Shown: positions 10,107 through 21,964 of the stretch, in pieces
Position numbering within the stretch: the first letter of the stretch is position 1
How the letters are laid out: each line of letters begins with the position of its first letter
NCBI GenBank assembly: GCA_944472155.2
Contig: OX235273.1
Coordinates: forward strand, 86,174,793 to 86,238,792
Source: Trichobilharzia szidati
Lineage: Eukaryota; Platyhelminthes; Trematoda; Strigeidida; Schistosomatidae
DNA: 64,000 bases
Direction: 5' to 3'
Position numbers and translations under genes: made by a program
The notes under the pieces: model-generated
Seen by the model: only the letters and a program-made list of their open reading frames with translations
Told to the model about the DNA's origin: nothing
Database searches by the model: none

Positions 10107-10640
10107 TTAACATTTGATTGTGTGCTTGATTTGACTTTTGTTAGTATGCGATTGTATGTGATTAATCCAAACTGCTTCCATCACCTTCCATAACCTTGAA
10201 TTAGAGTTATGTGAAATAATTGTGAAGCAGTCATTAATATTGATTTTGTGACCTGACATTAAAAAGGGCTTTACAATGGGTGATACTGGATTTCTATTCA
10301 ATTTAATTACATTGGGATTTTCTGTATGCTTTAATAACCATTTTGGAACATATTCTTTTCGACGACTCCATATTAGTTTGTTTATTAGATGCATCACACA
10401 GTGAAACAGTTTTATTTACTGGATGACATTTCGAACAAAATTGTATTGTTCATAATCATATCAATTTTTGAAGTCGTATGATTTTAATTTATATGATTAT
10501 GAACAGTAAATTTTTTTCGAAACGTCATCCAGTAAATAATACTGTTTCACTGTGTATTACACCTACCACAGTGACCATGTTTTACACATGTATTAGTCTT
10601 TTCGACGATATTGGAACATTCTATTGGTTCTACCAATAAA
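10107..10640 (-). pseudogene. Second PLE-family GIY-YIG endonuclease, split by an insertion
   Basis: On the minus strand, 10640-10597 encodes AFIGRTNRMFQYRRKD (the YIGRT strand of a GIY-YIG domain). After a 231-bp interruption, 10365-10107 continues SRRKEYVPKWLLKH, a SPIVKPFLMSGHK helix and RLWKVMEAVWINHIQ. That is the EHxPxWL, SGHK and EA order of the family but a different subfamily from the QKKFVQSL type. The interruption at 10366-10596 is flanked by a 12-bp direct repeat, so it is an insertion and not an intron. No stop with the usual PWS ending is seen. Confidence 0.65.
10366..10596 (-). mobile_element. Small palindromic element E1 with 12-bp target duplication
   Basis: The 231-bp insertion is flanked by TCTTTTCGACGA at 10354-10365 and 10597-10608. 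It contains inverted arms of about 71 bp (10396-10466 and 10485-10555) around a loop of about 18 nt. Read on the minus strand, it has the head ACATGTGTAAAACATGG, the arms, and a tail ending CTAATAAACAAACTAATAT. The same head, arms and tail occur in the element at 27540-28062. It encodes no protein. Confidence 0.75.
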
Positions 10641-10895
10641 TGCCTTATTCAAATAAATAGATGTCAACCTAAAGTTCAATAAACATGTGGGAAACAGATG
10701 ATGGGAAAATAAAGTTTGTTCGGAAATGTGAATATGTAAATATAATATGATGGAGATATAGGATGAATGAAATGTTGTCAAAAATAGTAAACTAAATAAA
10801 ATATTAGAATATGATAAAATAAAGTGAAATAAAATAAAACTAAGGGGAACACGGAATAAAGAAGGATAACAAAGTTGTTATGTAAATTACATAGT
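10641..10895. other. Nothing recognised
   Basis: AT-rich sequence dominated by AAATAAAATA-like runs, with no coding potential. Confidence 0.4.
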
Positions 10896-11284
10896 AAAAT
10901 CAAGACCATAGTAACGAAATAGACCGTAAAAGTTGTTTTCGTACACAAAGTTTTGGCTTTATGCTATGTACTGCCAAAGCCTCTGCTATACAAAGCAATT
11001 GCATTTGTGTCCCTTTCGGCAAACTTTGTCGAACTTCGTAGAATATATCAAACGATGTGTCAGATGCTGCGTGGTCAGTATCTACAACATGTTGCAATAT
11101 CGACGAATTTATACCTCTACGATCTCCTTTGCTCAGCCAAACTGGGAGGTGTTCTCGAATGCGGCGGGATATGTTTCTCGACGAACATCCTATGTACCTA
11201 GCTCCACAAGAGCAGGTGAACATATAAATACACATGGAATTAGACAATCGAGGTAACATTTCTTTGAAGTTAAGGTACACCAGT
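10896..11284 (-). pseudogene. PLE GIY-YIG endonuclease domain, nearly complete
   Basis: A 126-residue open frame on the minus strand (11280-10900) gives a whole PLE-type endonuclease module. The Cys-containing strand IYMFTCSCGARYIG supplies the GIY-YIG equivalent. SRNISRRIREHLPVWL, SSILQHVVDTDHAA, FDIFYEVRQSLPKG and LLCIAEALAVH follow, then the ending KQLLRSISLLWS and a stop. The catalytic Arg in the RRIREH helix and the late Glu (AEA) are present. The reverse transcriptase that should lie N-terminally is absent upstream, so the element is 5'-truncated, but this domain is undamaged. Confidence 0.75.
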
Positions 11285-11508
11285 GGACAGCTAGAGTAGG
11301 ATATTCATAAACTGGCAGCAAAGAACGTTTTTCTCAATAACCTCGTCAGACGATTCTTAGGAATTCCACTGGCAGTGTCACCTCTAAATTTTAAGTTTGG
11401 GTGCAACACTTTTTTAGCTACTTTATCAATCATTGTATTTCTTCCGGGTACTTTGCTATTAGCCTCTACGAAGCGTAGTGTCTATTGTAATTCATATATA
11501 TATATACG

Positions 11509-11705
11509 TCGGTGGCACAGTGGTTAAGACTCTCGCTGACCATGCACATGGTCCGGGGTTCGATCCCTTGCCAACGCACACCCGATATCTATGGTCGGCC
11601 TGTAAATTTGGGCTACCGATATCCAAGCTGAAAATTCCATACTTGTACTGAAAATACGGTGTGGCATCAAGCTGTAATCAAAATAAAAAAATAAATAAAA
11701 AATAT
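11509..11705 (+). mobile_element. tRNA-Gly-like SINE (SINE-2), divergent copy with A-rich tail
   Basis: A-box GGTGGCACAGTGG and B-box GGGTTCGATCCC lie in a head matching the minus-strand SINE-2 copies. The 3' body (CGATATCTATGGTCGGCC onward) differs from theirs and ends in AATAAAAAAATAAATAAAAAA. This copy therefore represents a different subfamily that reuses the same tRNA-derived head. Confidence 0.75.
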
Positions 11706-11709
11706 ATGA

Positions 11710-12720
11710 TTGTACACCTTTGTAAATGAAATCGTTGAAAAGGGAATTTTCTTCGATTAAAACTAAGTTACAATCTATAATGATACTGATATACCTCATT
11801 TGGGAAAATCTGTGATAAACTTTGATGAATTAGGGTTTCCAGCGTGTTATTAAGCTACTCGAATAGATCAAATAGTTCTGTTTCATGTACAAATAGACCC
11901 ATGTAGCCAATACTTTAATAATATTTAGTGTACCTTTAGACAAAATATGTAACTATTGCAATTGACATACTAGACAAAATCTAAAATAAATGGGTCAATA
12001 CTTGTGCTTGTCTAAAACGGAGATGGTGAAAATAAAATGTGGTTTCACAATCGAATTAGATTATAATATTATGGAGTTAACCCCTTTAACATCTTGACCT
12101 CCTATGATTATTGAAATGTTTAAATTTTATAATATTTTCATCAGTCTTGTCCAGTGTGAAGCTTAGCATTTTTCTATTATACAAACTCGTATATAGATGT
12201 TAGATCTAGGTAGGAGTCAATCTACTCATCGCTATCTACATTTGTCAGGCAGACTCATATAACCTCAGAGACAGAGTTTAAAACGTTTCTCATGCTATAG
12301 AATTCATAGCTTAGATAAGCGCTTGCTGCTGACTGGCTATCCCCAACACCTTATATCAGACTAAAATGTAATGAACTTCATAGAAGTGTCTTATAACTTA
12401 CCTTAATTACCACATTGAAAAATACCTGATAGATAAATTTCCGTCAATGCATTTAGGAATTCATCCTCATAGGTTAACGAAATCTCACACCATTCCACAT
12501 TCCAAGTACTAGGACTCACTCACCACAACAGTTTATGGTCAATGTATACAGCGATAAGGAAGAAACTAAAATATATGAACTCCTGATTATTCAGAGGTAG
12601 GGTGGTAACATTCTTATCATCAAGGTTTAAAATGTGAATATGGATGTGCAACTCTAAAGAATGTTAAACCGGAAGATAATACTTTTTCAGTGTTTCTTGA
12701 TCATACTTTGTTTTTAATAA
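11710..12720. other. Nothing recognised
   Basis: Low-complexity AT-rich DNA without open frames above 60 residues carrying recognisable motifs. Confidence 0.4.
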
Positions 12721-12724
12721 ACCT

Positions 12725-12915
12725 ACTGTACTTCCATATTAGATAGCTGGAGGCCATCGGCTGGAAGCGCTGCACCTACGTTTCGTGCTTATTGGTACTC
12801 GTCACATCAATCTTGAAGGACCTCATGTCCCCATTGAAATTCGAACATGCGCCACCTAGTGCTGCATTACGAAGCATTATCACTGAGCTACTCGGCCTCG
12901 CTACTGATCTCCGGT
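12725..12915 (-). mobile_element. Possible fourth tRNA-like SINE
   Basis: On the minus strand GAGTAGCTCAGTGATAATGC resembles an A-box region, and TGTTCGAATTTC about 45 nt further on resembles a B-box with one mismatch to GGTTCGANTCC. The flanks (GTCCTTCAAGATTGATGTGA) do not match the other SINE families here. It is single-copy in the window, so it could instead be a decayed tRNA gene. Confidence 0.4.
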
Positions 12916-14305
12916 AAGTCTGTAAGGGGTACTTTGATTAGTCACCAGTTAGTGACCAATGTCATAGGTCTAGTCCTTGGTATCGATGCAGACTTAATTC
13001 TATGAGTCATCAAAAGTGCCTAAGCCAGTATAGTGGATTACTGGTGTCTTGTCTTTTTCATTGAAAAATGCGGGAAACGTACAGCTAAATACACTAACTC
13101 TTCAACGTTTTGTCTCACTTAGTTAATGCTGTTTGCTGAATATTATCCAAAAGTTAAGAAGGAATTGTTTGACTAGTTAATGAGGAGGCATACTTTGACA
13201 GTTAACCTAAAATCTCTACCGTTCTACTTTTTCAGTCTCACAAAAGCCCAAATTCACTTTAACAGACAAATTATTGAAGAACAAACTGACGCCATTAAAG
13301 TCAACAATAAATCTAACGTCCCTTCTACCAAGGCGACTCACTTCATTCTAAAATTATACAAAACGAAATTCAGTTGAATAAGCTCACAACAGGTCCCTGA
13401 AAGTTACATTTTAATGTTACGGTTCATACAAACTTTATTGTAATTTTTCTGAATATATGAAACCTTTCATAACGTTACTGTTGTTTTCATGGATATAAAC
13501 CGTTGAGAAAAAGTGATTAAATGATGTGTGGCCGTTAACACGCGTCAATCACAGAATATTATTATACCAACTAGTTCATTGTCAAAAATGACAAAGTGAG
13601 TGAAGGGAAAGTTAAAGAATAGCGACCCAAGGAATGCGGACACACGACTGACATTGAGGCTACTAATCAAAGTAACCAGTTTTTTACAGTTTCTTTATTA
13701 GAAAGATACAGATGACATTTATGAATACCATAAAATTATTTACTAGAAAAATACAGCTAATAAACATATACACCCTAATCCCGACAGCGATCCTAACCCT
13801 ATGCTAACCTCAACCATGAGCATGACCCACTATCTTTACAGTACTTAAAAACGAAATCGAGACGCAATTTGCACCACATTTCGTGCACAGCTTTCATAGT
13901 GACTCCATAATAATGGTAGGCTCGGTTATCCAATAAACAGTATGCGTTCAAGGTCTTCAGTGTGTTCGTACTCATGGATCGCTATTCTATCACTTGACCG
14001 AATGAACTTCTTGGTTAGCATGTATCCCTATGTTCATGTTATTTGGTTAATAGTAGCTAGCCGTAGAATCCAGAGTGTGTATTTTCGCCTACTTAGGATT
14101 GAGCCAACATCTGGTTAGAATAAAGGTATCGTCAAGGCATCCGTATTAGAAGCTGAAGATTCAAAATAAACCGAGCATTTCTACCCAGCTAAATCGATAG
14201 ACATGGAATTCAAAATATAATTTCAATAAATTACTCGACTCATTTGTAAAAGATTGGTGAAATAATAATGTAAGTGACAGAATAAATATACTGGGAGGAC
14301 GTCGA
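12916..14305. other. Nothing recognised
   Basis: A short frame at 13180-13377 has no family features. No tRNA-like heads or long repeats are visible. Confidence 0.4.
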
Positions 14306-14307
14306 CT

Positions 14308-14538
14308 ATTTTTTTCCTTCACGTTCCCCAGTGGAATTAGGGCTTCAAGCTAGTGGATTGAAGTTTCTGTAGCAGTGTTTATTTTACAGGATGGGGTTGC
14401 AAGCTTCAGGTCCAACCTCTCCTCTTCACCAGCACTATTTCTGGCTTAGCAAAGTAAAGGAGTGCGCCGGTCGGGGATCGAACCCCGGACCATATGAATG
14501 GTCAGTGAGTGTCCTAACCACTATGCCACTGACGCATA
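14308..14538 (-). mobile_element. tRNA-Gly-like SINE (SINE-2), copy 3
   Basis: Collinear with copies 1 and 2. The minus strand has A-box TGGCATAGTGG and an intact B-box GGTTCGATCCCC. It also shows the same body, containing on the plus strand TTCACGTTCCCCAGTGG and CTTCAAGCTAGTGG. Upstream and downstream GACGTCGACTAT (near 14298 and 14560) appears twice and is a plausible target-site duplication. Confidence 0.8.
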
Positions 14539-14544
14539 TAAAAC

Positions 14545-15300
14545 CCACGCCCTTTCAGACGTCGACTATACATCTGCAAATACTTCTATAGAAAAGCCTT
14601 GATAAGTAGTTACTCAAGTAGTACATCCACACTACTGAAATTTTCATAAGATACAGCTAAGATGAGGTACTTTACCTTAGGAAAGTAAACAGCCAAATAT
14701 TGTTATTGCCATATTAAATGTCCAGCATTTAACAAGTTTAGTACAGAAAGGTAGTATCCGAATTTTCTGTTTCATAGTGAATTTCTCTCGTCCCCCCCCC
14801 CCACTTAATCAAGGTTATTTCATTCATCAGCAAGTAACTGTTAAGTCTTCATACATCAAGTGCTGTCAGATTTTTCTAGCGTGATTAAAATGTTATCATA
14901 AGAGTGTAGGAAGGGTTAGAGAACAATGAACAGTTGTCGTTATCTTGATCTAAAAATGTTTTCCATCATTTCGGGCTTAAGAATATCTCCACTTATCGAT
15001 AAATAACCAATATAACTAAAAGTAACAGGTGATTTAACCTAGATTAAGGAAAAATATTTCATATATAACTAATTAGATATCAGTCTGTCCATCCTGACAG
15101 TAATATTATTTTCATCCCTGATTTTCTTTTCGTTCAATAAATACAAAATCCAGTTCAGTGAAGAAGAAATAGAGGAATCAATAAACAGCTGTCAGAAATG
15201 TTGTACTGCCATCAAAGTACTGTTTACGTTCTTCAGTTTGTTCGTATTATTCTCTAGTGTTATATTTCTAATTTTTAATGAATTTAGATGTGGAATTTCG
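14545..15300. other. Nothing recognised; poly-C tract
   Basis: AT-rich DNA with an unusual run of C residues near 14793-14802. No coding evidence. Confidence 0.4.
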
Positions 15301-15309
15301 CGTGTTCAA

Positions 15310-15700
15310 CTGACTTTAAGGTAATATTGTTATTATTCTCTTTGGTTTTGAGTGGAGCACAGGGCCTCATCACCACATCTCCATTTTGTCCTCTCACGTC
15401 GTCCTCACACAAGCCCCTCCATGTCACCCTCAGACCTACTCGCAACTCGTCATTTCTCATTGTGATTCCACTCGAGGATATGGCACGTGGTATCAATTAA
15501 CTGTCTGCTCAACCGATGCCCCATTCACTGCCATTTTCTTCGGTATATTTGTTTTAAAAAAACGTTCTTGATCGGTTCGTTCTCGGAGTTTCTTGCAGCA
15601 AATTCTTTCTAGCTCTCAAGTCTTCCCTATGGAGCGAAGGCAACTGTTGAAAGAAGTCTGAAGTGTGAGACGTCAAGGTGGATTTCGCAAAATCTACATC
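15310..15700 (-). mobile_element. RTE/SR2-like LINE, 3'-end fragment
   Basis: The plus-strand text (ACACAAGCCCCTCCATGTCACC, CCACTCGAGGATATGGCACG) parallels the 3' terminal region of the longer RTE copy at 21990-22330. It represents only the last few hundred bases of the element on the minus strand: the end of the ORF plus the 3' UTR. It is heavily substituted. Confidence 0.6.
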
Positions 15701-15781
15701 TGGGTATAAATCACTGTTCACTAGTAACTCATCTGAAGATAAAAATCCTGCAGTTTTGATAAGCATTCGTGTCCATTGAGG

Positions 15782-16950
15782 TCAGATTCAGATTCAGATT
15801 ATAAGGATAGAAGGCTCTTGTTGCCTATGTTAATCCTCGCGATATATATCTCTGCAGAGATCCAGTTTCTCTTTGAAAGCGTTCACCAATGGAGCCGTTA
15901 CTACTGAATCAGGTAAGGAGTTCCAGTCGTTGACCACTCTGTGAGAGAATCTAAACTCCAAACGTACTTTATTCGACCTTGGTTTGAGCACCTTCTTCTG
16001 GTGACCCCGTAAATGTATCCTAGAGGGAGAGAAAAGGTTTGAAAGGTCAATCCCTAAATCACCCTTGAATATACGGTAAGCCAAAATTAAGTCGCCTTTC
16101 CTCCTTCGGTATGATAATGGGAAGAGATTTAAATGCTCCATCCTCTTATCATAAGGAAGGTGTGAGATACCATTAACTAATTTTGTTCCTACCCTCTGTA
16201 CTCTTTCCAGGGTATGTGCCTCCTGTTTGAAGCATGGACTCGCCGCTTGTATGCAGTACTCTAGATGAGGCCTGACATATGTTGCATAGAGTACTTGGAA
16301 CATACCCTCGTCTAATCGTTTGAAAGATCTTCGAAATGCCCATAGTATTCGAAAAGCCTTAGCTGCGGCTCGATTACAGTTCGCCGTTGTTTTTAAGTCA
16401 TGGCTAACAATAATTTCTTAAGTCCTTTTGTTCCCTAACATCTGGCAGTTCTGTGTCCCCCATGGAGTACGACGTGTAAGACTTCTGACCTAGGTGCATT
16501 ACCGCGCTTTTCTTGGAATTAATTTCCAGACTCCAAAGGTTAGCCCATTCGGTTAATTTGTCTAGATCGTTTTGTAGTACCAACCTATCATCGCTACTAT
16601 TTACGGTTTTCCATATCTTAATATCGTCCGCAAATAGTAAGGAAGATGAGGTAAGAATTTTAGGCACTTCATTTATGTATAATAAGAATAGCAGGGCGCC
16701 AAGTACCATTCCCTGAGGTACTCCACTTAGTACTGCTTTCCACCCTGACAGTACACCATTAACCCTTACCTTCTGCCTCCTATCCATCAGGAAGTCACTA
16801 AACCACTCGCATAAGCGTTGGTCTAATCCAAAATGTTTAAGTTTACTAAGAAGACCTAAGTGGGATACCTTATCGAATGCTTTACTAAGATCGATAAATA
16901 CAACGTCCAGTAGATGGTTTTTATCCCTGGCCTCCACCCAATCTTCCTTA
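15782..16950 (-). pseudogene. CR1-like non-LTR retrotransposon, 5'-truncated reverse transcriptase
   Basis: Two minus-strand frames (16937-16404 and 16303-15830) give the C-terminal RT and downstream region. The first has DVVFIDLSKAFDKVSH (RT motif A), GVPQGMVLGALLFLLYIN (motif B) and LLFADDIKIWK (the FADD catalytic box). The second carries SYRRRKGDLILAYRI and a RFSHRVVNDWNSLPDSVV ending, which are hallmarks of CR1/L2-type LINE C-termini. Between them the frame is broken near 16400. The N-terminal endonuclease is missing. The 3' end is marked by a short (AATCTG)n-like repeat at about 15782-15801, as expected for CR1-like elements. Function was reverse transcription during target-primed integration; this copy is dead. 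Confidence 0.8.
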
Positions 16951-16954
16951 GTTA

Positions 16955-18060
16955 ACAGTAAATATTATATGTAAAGATATTTACTGATTGTTGGTATTGG
17001 GCTGAGGTGGCACTAATTGACAGACTGATAGAAGATAGAATTCGTAAATCATTAATTCACTACCTCGTAAACCGATTTTCTGGAATTCGATTCCCACTGG
17101 GGTCATGAGTATGCCCCATTTGAGAGCCCAGAATTAAGAAAACACATTTCTTTCAATTAATAATAAATTAAGTGCATATTAAAACCAGTGGTGCAAATAA
17201 ATGTCTAGCCTCATTTATTAAATACTATTATCGTTGAAAATCGCTAATGGTACTTTTATATTTATGTTAAATGTAAGCTATGCGAAATCTCAAATTGTAG
17301 AATCCATTTGCCAAAATAAAAAGGTTTAATCACAATTAAACCGATTTAATTAATCAATGATCAATATCTGTATCTCACTTGTGTAGACTTATCTATGTGT
17401 GTGATCATATCATGTATGATCAACCTAACATGTTCACGTTGATTCAACTTTTCCAATTACAATTTCAGATTGACTATGTTATTATCATTATTATTAATAG
17501 TAATAATAATAATGATAGTAGTAGTGGCCAAGTGAAGCAGAGTGTTAAAATGCATGTTTACTAGCATATTTTTTTCGACATGACGCTATTAAGCCTAGTT
17601 TATTCAAGCCAGTTCATTCTGATCTTCAGGTAATGATGTAAGTCAGACTATACATAAAGATTCTTATCACGCTGACTAATTATGATCTACTTGTTCTTAA
17701 CAAAATAGACTAAATAGATGAGAAGTACTGTTTTGTAAAATGGCCGCTGAACATTATAAACAAATAGAAACTAACTCACGTAGAATATCCTAAACTTGAC
17801 TATAACTCTTGAAAAAATAATAATACTTGCAATAAAGAAAGGTAAGTTAGTATAAATGATAAAATATACGTCTATTAAACAGTTAATGTTAACTCGTACA
17901 CTCACTATCGCGAAAGGGATTCAATAAATACTACTTGCTTCGATAAGTGTACTTGTAAGACTCGGTGTATCACTTACATTAATCATTTCAGGATCCAAAT
18001 TTGTACACAAAGTGTTGAAGTTAGGTGTTTCATATAGTTAGTCATCTCTGTTGAATGTCC
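16955..18060. other. Nothing firm; possible SINE trace near 17040-17130
   Basis: Mostly AT-rich. A GAATTCGATTCCC motif near 17085 is a weak B-box-like trace without a matching A-box. A (TAA)n/(TAG)n microsatellite-like run lies near 17490-17525. Confidence 0.35.
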
Positions 18061-18064
18061 GATA

Positions 18065-21000
18065 TGAAACTTATTATTATTATTCCCTTGGGTTCCTAGT
18101 GGAACATAGGGCTTCAACTGCACGTCTCCACTTGCTTCTGTCCTCTGCTGTACTTTTCACCTACATCCATGTTAGTCCATACTGTTTTAGCTCTTCTTCA
18201 CACGATCTCCTCCATGTCCATGAAACTAAACGCCATATATTATGCTGACGAATTAATATAAGTAGTCAGAGAGTTCCATTGCTTAATATGTGAGTGTTTT
18301 GAAATAACAGAGAAGATTTGTAGCTCAGATGGATGATTTGCAATTAATAGTGTTCTCTGAGCTGGTTGGTTTAGTTGTGGAGCTTTCGTCGTCCTTCTGG
18401 ACAACATCTTCAGAAGGACGACGAAAGCTCCACAACTAAACCAACCAGCTCAGAGAACACTATTAATTGCAAATGTGAGTGTTTTATTCAGCCACGCATA
18501 TCAGTCAGTAGTAAGTATCTGAATGTATTACATTTAAGAAAAGAAATAAGAGTGAAATTTGATGACTACTTTCCGTTTAACCAAATTATTCTGAGATTAG
18601 CTATTTCCCTATCAGTCTTACACTTACTGTGTAGTAATGATGATTCTTCAGAGGAATATTTAAAATGCAACTAATAGCATATATTGTTTATCATGAGAAG
18701 AAAAAGTTATTTTCTATATTCTTAAAAGCAATACTCTCTTCAGATCGCTAAGAACACACTATTTCATTCTAACCTCTGTGGATAAATTGACATAAACAAG
18801 AAGTAGTTGACAAAAATGTCATTGTTGATAAAATTCTGCAACAGGCTGTTAGAAATGTTCTTAGCGACGCATGCATCAATTCTCTGAACCAAATAGAAGC
18901 AATGAACGACTCGGCATTAGTGTTAAAAATCCGAATCCTGCTCTTTAAGCCTAGTGAAACAGACTTCCATACTGATTTGAGATTAATGGTTGTCTATCTT
19001 GCCTTTTCGATCCTGGATTTGAAATATTCATCACTGCCGTATGTCTTCTCTATGTTCACTTGAAATCATGTCTTCGCTGCAAGCCTATTCTGCCAAATTG
19101 TTGGTTTTCGACTTCAGATCTCCGAGGTTATGTGATATCATATATAAATCATTCTCAAAGCCCAAATCTTCTACAGTATTCTTATTGATCCGAAGTATAC
19201 ATATCTTCATGCTTCTCACAGTCTGTTGTATGATCCGGTCCATCACAATCAGAAATACCATCAGTGATGGTAACCAGAATTATATTACTCCCGTATTCAC
19301 TTCACATAACTCATCGAGGTTTCAGCTGTGAACTACTTGACATGTGACATCACCATCACATAGATGATGAATGGGGTTGATGAAGGTGTGTAGTACTGCA
19401 ATCCGGAGTGTTGAAGCAGTTTGCAAATCACTTCACGGTCAATACTGTCGAAAGCACTTTCAAAGTATGTGTAAGCTGACTTACATCCTATTCTTCATTC
19501 GATGGTGATGCGTATTGTTTCGTTTTCGTAAGCAGATGATTTGCTTTTCCCGAATCCACCTTGTTCCGGGTGGATTTTAAATCCATAATATCTTTTAGTC
19601 TCCCCGATATGATGTGATTTAGCATTTTGTTTCGAGTGAAGATGAGCATGATTCAACCTCAGATTTCGGAAAGTCTTAAGTAGCCTTTCACTGGTAGCTT
19701 GGCAAGTTAGCCTTCCTTCTGGTACCTCTCCTTTCTTAAAAAGCTTCAGAAATTTTGCCGTCAGTATGCCAACTGAAGTTTTTGGACTCGTTTTCAATGT
19801 TTTTGGGGGAATCCCATCTCGTCTTGAAGCCTCCTCAGTTTTCACTAGCTTTATGGCATTGAAGAATTCTGCTTTTGTTGGGGGATTGGTGTTCACTGAC
19901 AGTTCTGTGCCTGCTGTTGTTGGTACTGCCATACGGGTTGCAGGTGATGGTCGATTCAAGAGTCCTTGGAATTGATCAGCCCACTGTTTTATTTGTCTCT
20001 CGTCTCTGGTAATCAGGTTTCCTTGACCATCTTTCATTCCTTTCATGTCTGTCGATCTCTTCCTGGACAGAGACCTGATTATCTAATATAATGTTCTGAG
20101 GTCTCTTTTACCTGCTATCTACCTGTTCTCTTCAGCTGACAGTGTGTTGTAGAATTGTCTTTTGTCTTTCCTGGCACTCTTCGTCACCTCTGTTTTTATT
20201 CAGTGCCAGTGTACATCGAACGTAGCTTCTCCTTCTGTTGTCCATCCTTGCGTTGAGTCTTTTCTTCTATTAGATTCCAAGTGTCCGTTGAGAGCCATTC
20301 ATTGTCTTGCCTCTTCTTTCTTTCTTTCGAAAACGACTATACAGGTTCACTTTAAGATCACTTCTAGAGAGCTCCAGTGTTCTCACACAAATGTCTCCTC
20401 ACTGGTGCTGCATAGTGTTCCCTACTTTGCTCTGATGGCTTCATTGGAATTATCCTTTGTAGTTTGGTCCTGTAGTTTCTGTGTTAAACTTCGATTATGG
20501 CATATTTCTAACTCCTTTGAAGGCTTGTAACTTGACGCTGAATTTTCCTTGCACCGGATAATGGTTTAAGTTGGCGTCTGCTCCTCTTCTTAATTTTGTG
20601 ACCAGGGGGTTGAGATTGAGATAAAGACTGTCCGACTTTTCGTGTGTATTTTAGATGAAACCTATGTTGCTTTGTGTATGTTCTTGTGTTTGTACACGCT
20701 GTCTCATGCACACAAAGAGATCTCCGTCCTCATTTGTTTCATCGACACATGATGAATTTTCTTCCCATATTGTCTGCTCCCAGTTTAGCATTCATATCGC
20801 CAATTAAGATTTTTATGTCTCCACTTGGGATTTTATCCATTCCTGTTCGCATATGTCTGTAGAATTCATCATTCTTCTCTTGTTTTTAGTTGTTTGTAGG
20901 CACGCAGTATTGGATAACTGGTGTTAGTGACATCATGATAAGCACTCCCTCAGTCTGCTCGTGGTTGGCATCTTGGTGACTGGAGTAGATTATTAACTGT

Positions 21001-21370
21001 GCAGCTAAAAATTAGGATGATCCACATGCATTTCACCTACTCTCACAGACTCCTAGCACTTCTATACCATATCTCCTTGGCAATCTCAGCAGCCCCCCCA
21101 GCTTCGAACACTATATGGACATTTGATGTCTCCATTCTCATTTTTGCTTCTATCGAATGAAGACACATCGGCTGATTGATTTTCTTCTACCTGCGTCATT
21201 CTGTCTTTCGGATTTCAGTGAAGATTAGTTTATTTTTGATGTTTTCTTTGAGTTGAAGCTTCTGTAGCGATTAGGCTGATTTACTCTGGTTAGATCACCA
21301 GCCCTGTGCCCAACCTTTCCTCTCTTTCCAGGCTTTAGTGCCGCGCTAGTGAAATTGGCGGGGTTATATA
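18065..21370 (-). pseudogene. RTE/SR2-like LINE, long degenerate copy
   Basis: A minus-strand copy running from its 5' end near 21370 to its 3' end near 18065. The clearest coding block is 20046-19495: GNLITRDERQIKQWADQF, then LSVNTNPPTKAEFFNAIKL and GIPPKTLKTSP, the region just before the RT domain. Farther along, 18830-19030 matches the neighbouring copy's 22370-22560 (downstream RT region), and 18070-18240 matches its 3' terminus. Frames are broken throughout. A perfect 64-bp inverted repeat lies inside at 18336-18474, in a stretch (about 18250-18830) that is not RTE-like and is probably a later insertion. The next RTE copy begins only about 600 bp away in the same orientation. Confidence 0.75.
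18336..18474. repeat. Perfect 64-bp inverted repeat (hairpin)
   Basis: Arms 18336-18399 and 18411-18474 are exact reverse complements around an 11-nt loop (GACAACATCTT). Each arm contains CTCAGAGAACAC and GCTTTCGTCGTCC. A diverged version of the same arms occurs at 31180-31330. Perfect identity implies a recent origin. Confidence 0.9.
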
Positions 21371-21964
21371 ACCAGTATGGTTGTCGACAATACAATAAAA
21401 TGTTTGACATTCAATCAGTTAAATAAAATAGAAATGCATATTAATAACCAATCGTGTTTTAGTAAGTCAAGTAGTCCATAGCAGGCAAAGGTTGAAGTGT
21501 ATCTCACAATATATGTAAATAAAACTGATTAATTGCCAAACATTTCATTATATTGCTACCACTCATGTTAGTTGTAAAGTTGCAGTCGTAAAGAAGCTAC
21601 GAAATGATATGATCTAGCAAAATTTCTTTTCTTCAATTTACCAAACGTCACCTCCCTTCCAGTTAACAATTATCCACAGAATTCGATTAAAACCTTCACT
21701 TGCTCCATGTTACATCTGTAACATTCACTGCAAAGACATTCAGAACACAACTGATGTCCTTTTTATAATAGTGGATGATGTGCATGAATTGGTCACTGTA
21801 ATGACTATTTCTGATGCCTCTATGTCTGTTCACGATTTGCTGGACTAGCATTATGCTCACGTTTACTGATAAGGTGTTTCATATTTCGAGATACTTGATT
21901 CATTGAAGTGTGGTAAAACTTGTGACTAGGATGAAATATCCACCTGCTGTGCACTAAATAACAT

